Source: Thalassia testudinum (Eukaryota; Streptophyta; Magnoliopsida; Alismatales; Hydrocharitaceae). From it: a stretch of DNA of 64,000 bases. The stretch is taken from contig JAZHRO010000013.1 of assembly GCA_037157565.1 (NCBI GenBank), forward strand, positions 36,956,501-37,020,500, in the 5' to 3' direction. How positions within the stretch are numbered: the first letter of the stretch is position 1; each line of letters starts with the position of its first letter. Below, in pieces: positions 46,550 to 58,079 of this stretch. The translations under genes and the position numbers were made by a program. The notes under the pieces were generated by a model. It ran no database searches. It was not told the origin of the DNA and worked only from the letters and a program-made list of their open reading frames with translations.

Positions 46550-49266
46550 TGTTACGACCTGGTTCCCGAATCCCTATAGGACACGAGAATTGGACCGACT
46601 CGACTGATCCCAAGACTCAGTCGTCCAATGAGAAAGTAATCGAAAAGTAGTAAAATAATCCACATTCACCATGCAAGCAACTAAAAGTAACAAAGTACAG
46701 TAGTAAAGAAATAAACTACTACAGTACACACCACCACAACAGTAGAGAATTTAAACAGGTACAGGAATATGAAGTCTACAATAAAAGAGTACAAAAGTGT
46801 AACAAAATACTCACTACTACAGAAAATTGGGTACAATAAAAGTACAACTATTGGTCTCACTAGGCCTAGCACCCTCTGCAGCCGTAGACTCTGGCTGCTC
46901 AATACCTAGACCTGAAAAAGGTTGTAAGTACACATGTTAGCGAAACACTGCGTAGAGTGACAACCAGCTAACTAAGAGAAACAGTAAAGGTGGACAGGTA
47001 GCTGTTGTTTCAATTTCTTTCTTTATTCCACTAATTACTTTTTTTTCTTTCATCACTTGGTTTATTTATCTGGTCTTTTTCTTGAACTCGAATGTTCATC
47101 ATGGGAACGATCTTGATTGCAGTCTTTTCCGAAGAGTAGAAGTAGCACGTGGTGCTCTCCTGGCCGGGAGGGTCCCCCGTGGTGATCCTACACTTAGTCA
47201 ACCACCCCAAGGTCACTGACAGACGTAACGGTGACTACGGCACGCGGGATAAACGCACGGGTAGCTACCCCGTACTGGCACGCGGTCAGTCTTTCCGTTA
47301 ACAGTTGCGCCCAAAGCACAGCACGGAACCAGTATAGGGCATAGCCCTCTCAGTAACAGGGGTCTAGCCCTTAAGAACCAAACAGGGGTCTCGCCCATCC
47401 ACAGTCTGCGCACCCTCGCCTGACTACCCTGGTTTGCCCAGTGGGTCTAACAAGTCGGTGTAGGACGGCTAGCTGAACCCCGGGCCCCGTGGGGTGGCTA
47501 GCTCTCTCCCTACACTAGTAGCTCTCCCCGGTACTGTTTACGCGAGGGCCACAGAGTCGGTACAAAGTGGCCAGTCCTAACCCCGGGTCCCAACCCTAGG
47601 GCGGTTAGCTCCGCTCTGCACTAAACAGGGGGACAGTTGCTCTCCTTGGTACTCTGTACTCAAGGGCCAGCTCACTTCCCCACTCTCGTTTCCAGTTTCA
47701 TTCCATTTATTTTCCAAGAGTTCTACTCCTAATTCCCCATAGGGTTCATGCTCATGTTTCTCAGGACAAGCCATACTAGGTTTCATCATTTCTATTTCCA
47801 TTTCATATACATGCAGCTCGTATTTAATTTCAATAATAGGAACATGCATGCAACAGTTGCTAACAGTACTTTACATTCCACAGATAGCTGTTATCCAATT
47901 ACAGGTAATTGTTATTATTCTATTTACTCATTCAAGACTGTAATTTAGGCATTCAATACAATCGTTCCAGTGTTTCTAGTCCTAGGATTCATGCCATACC
48001 CTAGGATCTATCATTCAATCTAGTGTTTCTGGCCCTAGGATTCATGCCATACCCTAGGATCTAACAGTTATTCCAGATATGCATTTATGTTTGTAATTAA
48101 CTGAGGGAAGCCACTCTACATGCGAAACCAGGAGTGATGGGGGCTCGATCGGCAGGTCCACGTGCCACCGTAACCCCCAATTCTGCAACGGAACAAGGTC
48201 CTGACATAAGGGTCAACCACAAGAAACCACTCAGAACATGATGAAAAGCATTCCAACAAGTAGAGGAACTTATACGAAGAAGAATGGAATCTTAAACGCG
48301 AAAAACGGACCTCAAACGGACCCTAAATGGGTCAAAAACGACAATCCTGACTCAAATCAGACATCTGGAACACCTTCCAGACGTCTTAAAAGGGGTCTAG
48401 ATCCATACCTCACTCTGCGCTGCTCTTTAGACGTCCAGGGATCTTGCCGGACCGTCTGGACCTAGTTCTAGATGTTCGACTATCTTTCCGAACGTTTGGA
48501 GATGCTCTCCGCCGTCTGGTGCCTCGCCCAGACGTCTGAACCGCGTGGGAGGGCGTGTCCGGCGCCTTCCCAAATCGAATCCTGCACGCGTACGCAAAAT
48601 CTCTTAACATGGCACGCATCAGAGCCTCGGTGGAACGGCCTGCATGGCCGTATCCGCAAAAGAATGCATAGGGCGCAGGATGTACCTCTCAGCCGTCTGG
48701 AGCTTCCTCCAGACGTCGTCCGCGTCGTTTGGATGTAGGTCCAGACGTCTGATTCTGGGAAAAATCCCAGAATCAGAAGCTCCATCGTCTTCTTCCTGCT
48801 GCGCGCGGCTGTGCCGCGCTCGCTCGTCCACTGCTCTAGCTGCAGTAGTGTCAGGGGAACCTCCCCGGCACAACACTCCACCTCGCGCACGCCCGACTGG
48901 CCGCAAGCTTCTCCGGCGAGCTCCCTCACGGCTAGCGAGCTCTCCTCTCTTCCCTTCTCTCGCTGCCCCTCTCCTCTCCACCGCTGCACTCAACAGCAAC
49001 TCGCCGCGCTCGCTCTCGCTCTCGCTGGAGGAAGGAGAAGATGGATAGGAGTGGGGTGGCGTGAGGGAGAGGAGGGTATATGTAGGTGTGGGGGGGGAAA
49101 GGCTCTGCAAGTCGGCGGGGAAGAAGAAAGAGAAGGAGGCGGCTGGGCTCAGTCTGCACGCGTCACGCGAGCAGACTATAGGCCGTACGCACACAAAAAT
49201 TGATTTCCAGACATTTAGATCAACTCCCAGACATCTTAAAGTATTTTAATGGCACGGATTTTAACA
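46550..49266 (-). repeat. gypsy LTR C (5' LTR of unit 2)
   Basis: 2717 bp, TGTTAC to TTAACA, colinear with LTR A but clearly diverged, with indels. It is the only LTR that still has both U3 and an adjacent perfect primer site. Confidence 0.87.
48355..49240 (-). promoter_or_regulatory. array of CAGACGTCTG-like palindromes in U3 of LTR C
   Basis: Perfect decamers at 48529-48538 and 48742-48751, with about ten variants around them (for example 48359, 48379, 48430, 48711, 49207, 49228). The arrangement parallels LTR A, so the array predates the divergence of the LTRs. Confidence 0.5.
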
Positions 49267-49267
49267 A

Positions 49268-49272
49268 CTTAT
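49268..49272. repeat. possible outer target duplication of the gypsy array, right
   Basis: CTTAT, one base beyond TTAACA. It pairs with 20353-20357. Confidence 0.35.
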
Positions 49273-51700
49273 ACTTAGGCAACCATGATTAAACCATTAT
49301 TTTGGAGATTATTCAAGGAGAATTAGAGCTATCTTTCCATCTCTATAAGTTGGTTGCCTTGCATCTAGTGTGAGTCCATAGTTCCTCCGTGCCCCACAAT
49401 TGGGATGGCCAGACCAACCAAGAGGTTCCTTTGAGTTTTGAAATTGTAGGGGTCCATTTGTTTAGGGGAATAAAATAGGATCTTCCACGTTTGGGTTGAA
49501 AAACTTGGAAGAAAGTTATATCGAAATGGGCTTACTTATGCCAACATCAAGTTATTTTGGGGGGCTTTTGGAATAATTGTATTTCGCTCCCCCATTCCTC
49601 CAAACATAGAACATAGTCCTTTATTCTTCTTCATGGCTAAAGTTGGACCCAAACATCCAAAGAGACTTATTCCTACACTTATTCCACAAAATGCTAATTC
49701 CATGTACAATTCTTAAAAATATCATTCCTTGAACCAAACATGCCTTGAAGCTTTCACTTTTGTGGGCATGTACACATGTCGAATGCATGATACTTGAGGA
49801 TTTTTTCCTCATCACCTTTGGCATAAATTAGAACAAATATGGCAATCAAGAGCTCATATTAGGTGAAACCTAGTTTCCCTTTTTAACAAAAATGACTTCC
49901 ACGTATAAGATTGAAGATTTCATGATAATTGATAGTAAAACTCATCCGCTAATTTTCTAAATGCACTCTCTTTCAATTGCAGGCTACTTGAGGTTTGGAG
50001 CAAAAGTTCAACAATTAACCATTAAAGGCTACTCTGGTAGAGTCTTGTGAGTTGTGAGAGGCTTAACTTCATCTTGGTGCACCTTGGCTTGAAAATGAAC
50101 ATCTCTCACAGGCTTCATATGTGTAATAAGGCTCTCTAAAAGCTTACTAGATTCTAGCAATTATGTTCTATTTTCCATCTGAATAGTTGCATAAGACTTA
50201 ATTTTCATGTAAGAAATGCATAAGTAGTATTATCTTTCCTTGCACTCAAAGCCACTTTCTAATCAAACCAACTCAGGTTATTGTCCATAGTGATAGATGC
50301 TATCTGAAACAATTAACTCCTTTTAAAACATTCTTTGTTCTTACATAGATTTTTGTCTATACTTACCATATTTCCAAAATGGTCGACTTTCTACTCTATA
50401 CCCTTTAAAATGTCTCATTTGCTTCTATTACATACATAAGCCTGCATGTAATTTCTTGTCACATATGTATGCACATGGTGGTTAAGTTGAGGAGCATCAC
50501 TAATTGACATCTTAGGATCTCCCTGTCTTAATGCACAAATACCCATGTCCCTGAATGCTAGTCATTATTTCTCTTTGATATTTGACACTTCTTTCATGAT
50601 AAGTTTTCGCAGTTTGTCCACTCTAAGTATGTCGGTTGCACAAACTTTTCTACGGTCGTACAATGGCCCTTGCTTGATCAACCACATTGATCAAATCGAA
50701 ACTTGCCTCCTAACCCAAGTTATTTGACTACCCTATAACTGGCTCTTTGGCATCATCTAAATCATTGTAAATCTATATGCCTCTCTATCATCAACAACTC
50801 ATTAGTTTTGTAATATAAAATAACTTTTCCATGAAGGTAGAACAAAGAGAGCATTTGAAGGGCATTGTTTATTTCTCATTTCTCATTTCATTTGCTTAAT
50901 CTCCTATTGACCTTTTTCTATGTAACCATATAAAGACCTATTAATAATTCAACATTTAGACACAAGGACATTGACATTTAAATAAAAACATTTTCCTCTC
51001 CCATGATCATTGATTGCAATTTTTAGCCCATATCCAAGTCTGGTGCATTAATTTTTTTTCTTCTCTTGCCATATATTTTTGATTCAACTGTTTAGACCGT
51101 TTGTATGGTAATTAATTACTTGTAAAGGATACCAAATGATGAACCCCTGCATATCTGTGTAACCTACATACATGCCCCCTTCAAACTGCTGATGTCACGC
51201 AGATGCCTTGAAGATGGTCCTACAAAGTTCCCTTACATAAGTACCCCTAAAATTAAGCTCCAACAAGGTTTTGCTATTTTGATGGAAAATGTCAAAGAAC
51301 ATACACTTATTTCTCTTCTCCATGTCCCAATGCTGAGACTAATGTCATTTTTGCCTCCTGTCACCTCAATCATAAAATCTATGGTTGCTTTGGAGCTCGT
51401 GCCATGTGTAAAATCTGCGGAGTATATGTATGATATCAAATGTTTATAGCAGCATCTATTTAAGAATCCTTATAATATATTTGTGATAAAATGCAAATTG
51501 AACGAACAATGAACTTAAATCAACGGAGATAAGCTAACGTTGCATGGTCCTGCAATTTCCACCATGGAGGAGGAAATAGAAGAGGTGCTTGCGCCTTTCA
51601 AGTAAACTTGCCATGGGCCCGGTCGATTATGTCAGATTATAAAAAATGGCCAACCTAAGTTTGGCTCATCAATCCATAACTTTCAATTTAATTTTATAGA
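49273..51700. other. intergenic DNA, nothing recognised
   Basis: AT-rich. The open frame 51192-51449 (85 codons) has no motif that I recognise. No RNA gene seen. Confidence 0.5.
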
Positions 51701-51800
51701 AAGATTGTACTTTTTTTTTTATTTAAAGAAGGGAAAAAAAGTATATAAAAACACATCTTATTACTTGGATGATACAAGAAAAAAAAAAAAAAAAAACATT
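51701..51800. repeat. T-run and A-run pair
   Basis: A T11 run near 51710 and an A-rich run of about 20 near 51779 face each other 60 bp apart. They could fold as a hairpin or be old retroposon tails. Confidence 0.45.
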
Positions 51801-54800
51801 TCACTAGGAAATAAGAACATCAATGACTTCAATAAAAAGTAAATATTTTAACTTTGTAAAGTACATAATTAAAGAAAAATATGTACCACTTGTTACGAGG
51901 AGATGGTGTTTTGTTTTTGTCGGAGATCGGAGATGGTCTTAATTTTTTTTTCCTCTTGGGGAGATATAAATGGGTAACCTTCTTCCAACCAACTTTAACA
52001 TTAAATTGGGTAAGCTAGTAGAGTTGGGTTGAGTTTAAAATCTCGAATCCAAGCCTGACTCGTCTTAAATTAGGCCTAAACTTGGGTTGAAATAGACTGA
52101 GCTAAAGTTAAGTTTTTTAAGCTCAAGTCTGACCCATGAGCAAGTCAAGTGGGTGGTGACCAACATTAACCAAGTTTATTTTTAAGTCAACTTGTTCATA
52201 CTCTATGATAGATTGGATAATGGCTGAATTTGACCCAAATCCAATTTGGCTTAGACCATGTGTTGAAATTCATTGCCCAAGTTCAATCTGCCATGGGTTA
52301 GGTCGAGTTGATCCATAGGCTAACACAATTTTTACTTTCATTTCTTTCCCATAATATGAATTGTGCATGAATTTCATAAAACCCTAGCTAAATTTTACAT
52401 GTTAATAGCATATTTTTATGACATAATCTAAAGATATGTTTACGGTTCAATATACAAACATATTCTTGTAGCCAACACAAATATAATTTCTTTGCTACAT
52501 CATCCAGTGAGCCAAGTTTGGTAATAAATCCAGAACCTCTACCGGTCCACAAGAAGTCATCTAAAGCGTGGGTTGGGGATAGGCAGGCTGATGATCTTTG
52601 AAGGTTCAACTCATTGCCCTATGTCCATCGCAACAATAAAAGCTCGTGTATATTAAAATAAAGACTAGAGAGTAGGTAGGTCTCCATGCTTTTGCTATCA
52701 GGCACACAAACAGGTGCACCCAACATTTCACCAAAATCACCTTTAGTCGTTGGGTATGGCACAAGGGGACAAAATAAGAAAGTGGACAAACTCTCGATGG
52801 CGGTACACATTTTTTGCGTGTGTGTGTTAAGGTGCGGGGGTTTCTTTTTCTTCATTCCCTCTCAATGTTTGTTCTTTGTGGAAAACACAGCAAGGTATAT
52901 AAATTTTTTTTTAATGATTGGTGAATATTTTGAAAAGAAGGAGGAGGAATTAACTTTATATTTATAGAAGTAACATGTATCCTTCTGTACATCCTTATTG
53001 TGTGTGGTTCTAACATTTATGTTAAATATTTTTTTTTCTTCTTCACTTTGAACTATCAAAACAAAAGATCAAAGTTGACCCAAGTCTTATTTGGTAAGAA
53101 CTCGTGATCTTAGTTTGAAAAAGCTCATGAACAGATGGGAGTTAAGATTTGGGCTCGATAATGTTATTGAATCAAGTTCGAGCAAAGCTTTGGCTAAGGG
53201 TGGACGTATGGTTTTAATTTTAAGAGTATGTGACATGCGTTTACATCCACAAGCACTGTACTCTATATATTAATTTTTCATCAAAAGTCTTAGGCTAAAA
53301 TCTACACCGATGGCAGCACATAAATTGCTAATAATTTGTGCCAAATCTACTCTTTTTACCTAGAGTCATTCATCGATTCTTCTACGATTGTGATTCGTAA
53401 TTTTGGAAATTTAATTCATTGTCATTGACGCTAAGCAATCCGGAAGATGTTAATTCTTGTCAATTAGATCCGTACTATTGATTATTTTGGATGTAGAAGG
53501 TTCTAATTTTTCTTAATTTTTTTCAGAGTGATGCTTTGACTTACCAGATATACTCGCGTGGACCTTTTGTCTCCAACAATGGGCGGGTTTTGGCCACAGT
53601 TGGAGTGTTTTTCCTCTCTTATTCTCTCTTCTTCTTTGTTTAGGCAGTACTCGTTCTCCAATCTTGTGACGTGCACCCTTGATGTGTGTTGTTCTCATTA
53701 TTATATATTAAAAGGCTTTTGTTGAGCATCGGTGGCATCGTAAATTTTTCCAATTCAAGTAGAATGATCCTAATGAGCTCAAAATCGTTAAGGGTAAGGG
53801 TTTGCTAATGGCCTCATGGACCCGAACATGAGCCTAACAAGCCTATGCTTGTTGATTGTGAGCCCACTCGAGTCTGGCGAGCACCAACTAAAGCTCAATC
53901 GAGTCTGAGCCCAAATGAGTTGCGTAGAAGTTAGCAACTCGAGGACGATTCCTAACTACCAGTTCAAGTGAATCCAATTTTTCATTTTTGAAAAGGGAAA
54001 AAAAATCACCTTTGTTTTTTGGTATCTAAGATCAGAGCTGGACCATAGGCTACCTATAGCTTATAGCCTCATATGACAAACCACGGATAGGGAACAACAT
54101 TGTGGAATCTCTATGAAGAATCTCTGGCCATTGCCCTCAAGGTGCTCGTCGTTATCCTTTATCTGCTTGTCTCTATCCCAATTTGCCAAACATGGATTTG
54201 ACCTATTATTATTTTAAAGGAAGAGACCCTGGGAAATCTGTTGTAACTAAAGTGATTTCGAGACGCAGCACACGTTCCTGTTCAAAGCATACGATCCGTT
54301 AAGAAACCCAACAACTCTCAACTAGTAGTCAACTTACTGACATTGGCATGGAAATCCAGGTGAGAAGGAGCTCTAGGTACAAGAAAAGAATATGGAATCC
54401 CAACGAGATTGGTCCATGTGAAATGGAAGGAGAAGGTGTTACATGTGGCTACATGGCCATGTTCGAGGCACCGGTCAGCGTGAAAAATGCAAGCACGTGA
54501 CCTAGATTTCTTTAGTTTCAAGGTTGCGTTTAGCTGGAGATATGTGTTATGTCGAAATAAATTAGTGTTGGGATAAGTGGAGATTAATGTTCAGTTGAAT
54601 TACAAGAGTAAGTGATGGAATAAAATGATTGGTATTATAATGTGGTGTTGGTGGATGATTTTTTTAATATTATAATATATGTATGAGTGAGTTGATATAA
54701 TGCAGTGAATGCATTTTAATTGATATATTATGTTGAAGTATAAATTAATGTTGGTGCAATGTAGTGGGCTGGTTTGATGTTGATTGGTGGAGTAGAAAAA

Positions 54801-56480
54801 GTTATATCATTTAATTTTAGAATTAATTCCTTTGATAATTTTTTGGTGATCATGGAGGTAGAGCTATGTTATCAAACCTTTTGTATTCTTGTGTGCTTAT
54901 AAATTTTTACTCGAATCCTCTTTCTACTTAGAACCTGATAAAATCTATTTGGGGGCTTCAATCAACAACAGTTCACTCATCATATATATTTAACCCTAAT
55001 AACATATTTTCAATGCAAGTAAAAATAAAAGCCAATAATAATATGTTAGCTTAACTATCACGTTTATACTCCTTCAACCTTATCACTTCTTAAATCTTAA
55101 ATCAGTGTTAAGTCCTAAACACCTACCAAATAAGGTCTTAATTCTTAAATCTACAGAGAAATTAAATGGAGGGATAACTTGAGTTTGGAGGAGGAAGTCT
55201 AACCTATCTACTTAAATATGGTCACATTTCTTCCCATTATGAACTACGAACTATGAATTATTGGTAACCTAAGATGACTTTCTTTCCAAACCAAGCTTTA
55301 ATCAGAGTTACAGAAGTTTTTGCGAGAATGATCTTACTGTGCAGCCCTTATTTGCTCACGTACAGCCCCACCACCCGACAAAACGATACACCGACTAATC
55401 ATGGATGGGTCTTTCAACTGTAGCATGGTTGCAAAGTTAACCAAAAAAGAAAAAAAAAAAGGGCTCGTGAATGAACCTTGTTTGACAGGTGGGATATCCT
55501 GTAGATTACTTGTCCATCACTCAATTGGGTTATCCCATGATAATGCTACCTCCCATGCATGGCATGCGGTGGGTTGACATCCAACAGGAGGTTTTGCAGT
55601 TGGGTCATCAGGTGTCTACTTTCCATCCATGTACATCCACCAACCCTTCATCTATCTGTATTTCCATCGGACCCATTCACTTCTGCCCATTCTGCCTCCC
55701 TCTTCCCTCGCCCAAAGTATCTCTCCACTCCCTCAACTCGCCCTCATCTTCTCTCTTACACGTGTGCTTCGAAAATTAAATATCTTTGCCTGTCGTATTT
55801 TTCAAAATAAAAATATATAAACAATGTAACACGTGACACGTTCGGCAGTGTACAAATCACATTAGACATGATTTTCATCGTACAGTTGGTATTTAATATA
55901 AAAAAATTAAAAAATAGTATAAATTCTATTACATGATATCTCATCAAACTTAAAAAAGCCATCAATGTGTAGGTTGGTAGGCATTGGAACTTTTTTAAAT
56001 TTTAAATCAAGATGATTGATGTAAAATGATTTTGTATAAAATATTTTGAAAGTAAATTGTATAAAATAATTTGAAACGGATATCTTTAGATTTTTAATTT
56101 TAGATTGATGCATTCGAACATTGCACTGATGTATTTTTAATTTTGTACTTATATAATTTCAATTTAAAAGTTACGATAACCTTTTCTATCGATATTAGAT
56201 CCCATACTTATGTTACCTTTTTATACGATCATGAAAACGAAAATCGTGACGTGATTTTCACTTATAAATTTATATTTCTTTATTACCTCCACATCTTTAC
56301 TGTATATTTGTACCGACATTTTTTTAAATTAATTTTTCCACCTTTTACTTACAATTTTCTACTCTTATCATTTATACGTCACGCAAATTGCAGAGGATAG
56401 AGCAGTCGTTCTCGCGACGCCAACAGCCCAATACTGTCCGTACTGTTCCCACGTTCCTATCAAACATCACGTAACACGTA
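51801..56480. other. AT-rich intergenic DNA
   Basis: No supported gene. Near 54548 and 54727 a phrase like TTATGT[CT]GAA.TAAATTA.TGTTGG recurs about 180 bp apart, perhaps a decayed MITE. Open frames at 52619-52967, 55489-55779 and 56143-56400 are isolated and motif-free. Confidence 0.45.
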
Positions 56481-56536
56481 TTATCCAGTATTTTAGAGTT
56501 AATTTACTTAGGACGGTAGATAAGTGATGTCATAAA

Positions 56537-57180
56537 ATTTGAAATTACTGTTAATCTATAACTATATTTATTATAAAATAATATTAAAATTAATTTATAT
56601 TTACTCGAATTGATATTAAATTATGATATTAATCTTTACGGTATTTATTTGATAGTGATATTACATATATAAAATATAAGAGATATAAGAGATATAAGTA
56701 GTGTATAATTTTAATATCGATTTGGTTAAAATCAATTGAAACTGATGTTAGATAAATTCAGGTTAAAGTGGGTAAACTTGAGATAGTAAATAAAGAGTTA
56801 AGTAGTTAGGTAAATTAGACCTTAAGGTTAGTTTAATTTACAGGTTAGAAAATTGGTGTTAAAAAATGTGAAATTAGTGTTAATCCTCATTTTTATTTAC
56901 TTACATGGTAATATTAACATTAGTTTCTGTTTATTTAAACTAGTGTTAAGTTATAGTGTTAACTTTTGTGATGTTTACTTAAATTGATATTAACATCAAT
57001 TTAGGTAAAGTAAAATTTAGGCATGTGAGAGTTCCAAAATTAATACCTATTTTACTAACACCTCTTAAAATTATTGTTAGCAAAACAAACGTTAAACCTC
57101 CAAAATAAATATTAAAATTACATAGGTTAATATTTCAAGTAAATAAAGATTAATCCACAAAAAAAATTAACCCCCAAATA
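56537..57180. repeat. direct and inverted copies of a 130-bp AT-rich segment
   Basis: A segment with TTGAAATTA.TGTTAATC... and ...TTTACT[CT]GAATTGATATTA occurs near 56537-56665. It recurs in the same orientation near 56864-56990. A shorter inverted copy lies near 57090-57165 (GTTAATATTTCAAGTAAATAAAGATTAATCC). Together they could fold back. Confidence 0.5.
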
Positions 57181-57737
57181 AATAAGTTCTTAACCCCCAT
57201 GGTCAAACAAAACCACCATCTACCCTCGTAAAACACGTGCGAAAGAGGAAACTTAGCCCAAAATCTGCCTCCATGAAATAGTATTATCTTACTATTTTTT
57301 AATCCAAATTTGCAACCTCATACTAATTCCAACCTTTGCATTTCACTCTTGTTATTGGAGATGTTATTTGCTTGGAGGGAAGATTAGTATATGGATTTCC
57401 ATCCTTGATATTTTTGTTAAATATTTTATTTTATATTTTTTATTAAATCATAATAACATTGTCTTGCATTTTTAATATTAAAAAATTACTATTACCATCA
57501 TTGAGTTTTATTTTTAATATTAAATAAATATCTAATACATTCTTCAATTTTATTTTTAATATTAAATAAATAACAACCAACATGACACTAATATATCAAT
57601 TATTTTATTTTTAAATTTATTCACCTGGATAAATAACCATTTTTACTTATTTCACATTTAACCAAAACCGTGCTTTTGTTCCTATGATTTGACCCTCAAG
57701 CATCCAGTTAGGTGTGCTCTGTGGGGGTCGTTCTCAA

Positions 57738-57743
57738 TTTATT
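57738..57743 (-). terminator. candidate polyadenylation signal of the ACR gene
   Basis: AATAAA on the minus strand, about 340 bases after the stop codon, in the context GAGAATAAATTGAG. Confidence 0.45.
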
Positions 57744-57937
57744 CTCATGAATTGTTAACGATTTAGAAAAATAAAAACTTCCAACTGGGTAGAAGGAGAG
57801 AGGAATCCTACGAAGCCCAACAATTGATACCATCCATCCTTCGAAACAGCTATGCACAATTCCCATTGGGTGTGGCCAAAGCTTACAAAAGAAAGAAGCA
57901 AATGCACGCCAACCCCCAAAAACCAACCAAACAAAGA

Positions 57938-57960
57938 AAAAAAAAAAAAAAAAAAAAAAA
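57938..57960. repeat. poly(A) run in the ACR 3' flank
   Basis: A near-pure A run on the plus strand, which is a U run in the ACR transcript if it is inside the 3'UTR. It lies about 120 bases past the stop. Confidence 0.7.
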
Positions 57961-58079
57961 TCTCCACAACAATCCCCCCATAGATCCCCAATTCCCCAAA
58001 GCCAAAAAAGGGAACCTCCTCCATCCACAAACATCCAACCAAAACCAATCCCCAAGACTCCCAACAACACACCAAATTC

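Larger units (their letters stand above)
20359..49266 (-). mobile_element. tandem chromovirus-like Ty3/gypsy array with three LTRs and two internal regions
   Basis: Minus-strand transcription order: LTR C (49266-46550), primer site, unit 2, truncated LTR B (42583-41800), primer site, unit 1, LTR A (23102-20359). Unit 1 is split by a nested Athila element (25221-38887). Both units encode gag with CCHC, protease, reverse transcriptase, RNase H and integrase. Unit 1 ends in a chromodomain-like integrase tail (EEATWEPEATM). This fits the Tekay/Del group of plant chromoviruses. The middle LTR serves as 3' LTR of unit 2 and 5' LTR of unit 1, as expected from unequal recombination between LTRs. All frames carry stops. 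Confidence 0.85.

Noticed and set aside
48619..49194. 191-codon minus-strand frame in LTR C
   Set aside because: It sits in U3 of the LTR and is not conserved in LTR A.
55489..55779. 96-codon plus-strand frame
   Set aside because: Pro/Ser-rich, isolated, no motif, no promoter or splice context.
57708..58075. minus-strand frames of 106-120 codons with Phe and Trp runs
   Set aside because: They run through the poly(A) tract in the ACR 3' flank and start after the ACR stop; low-complexity and not conserved.
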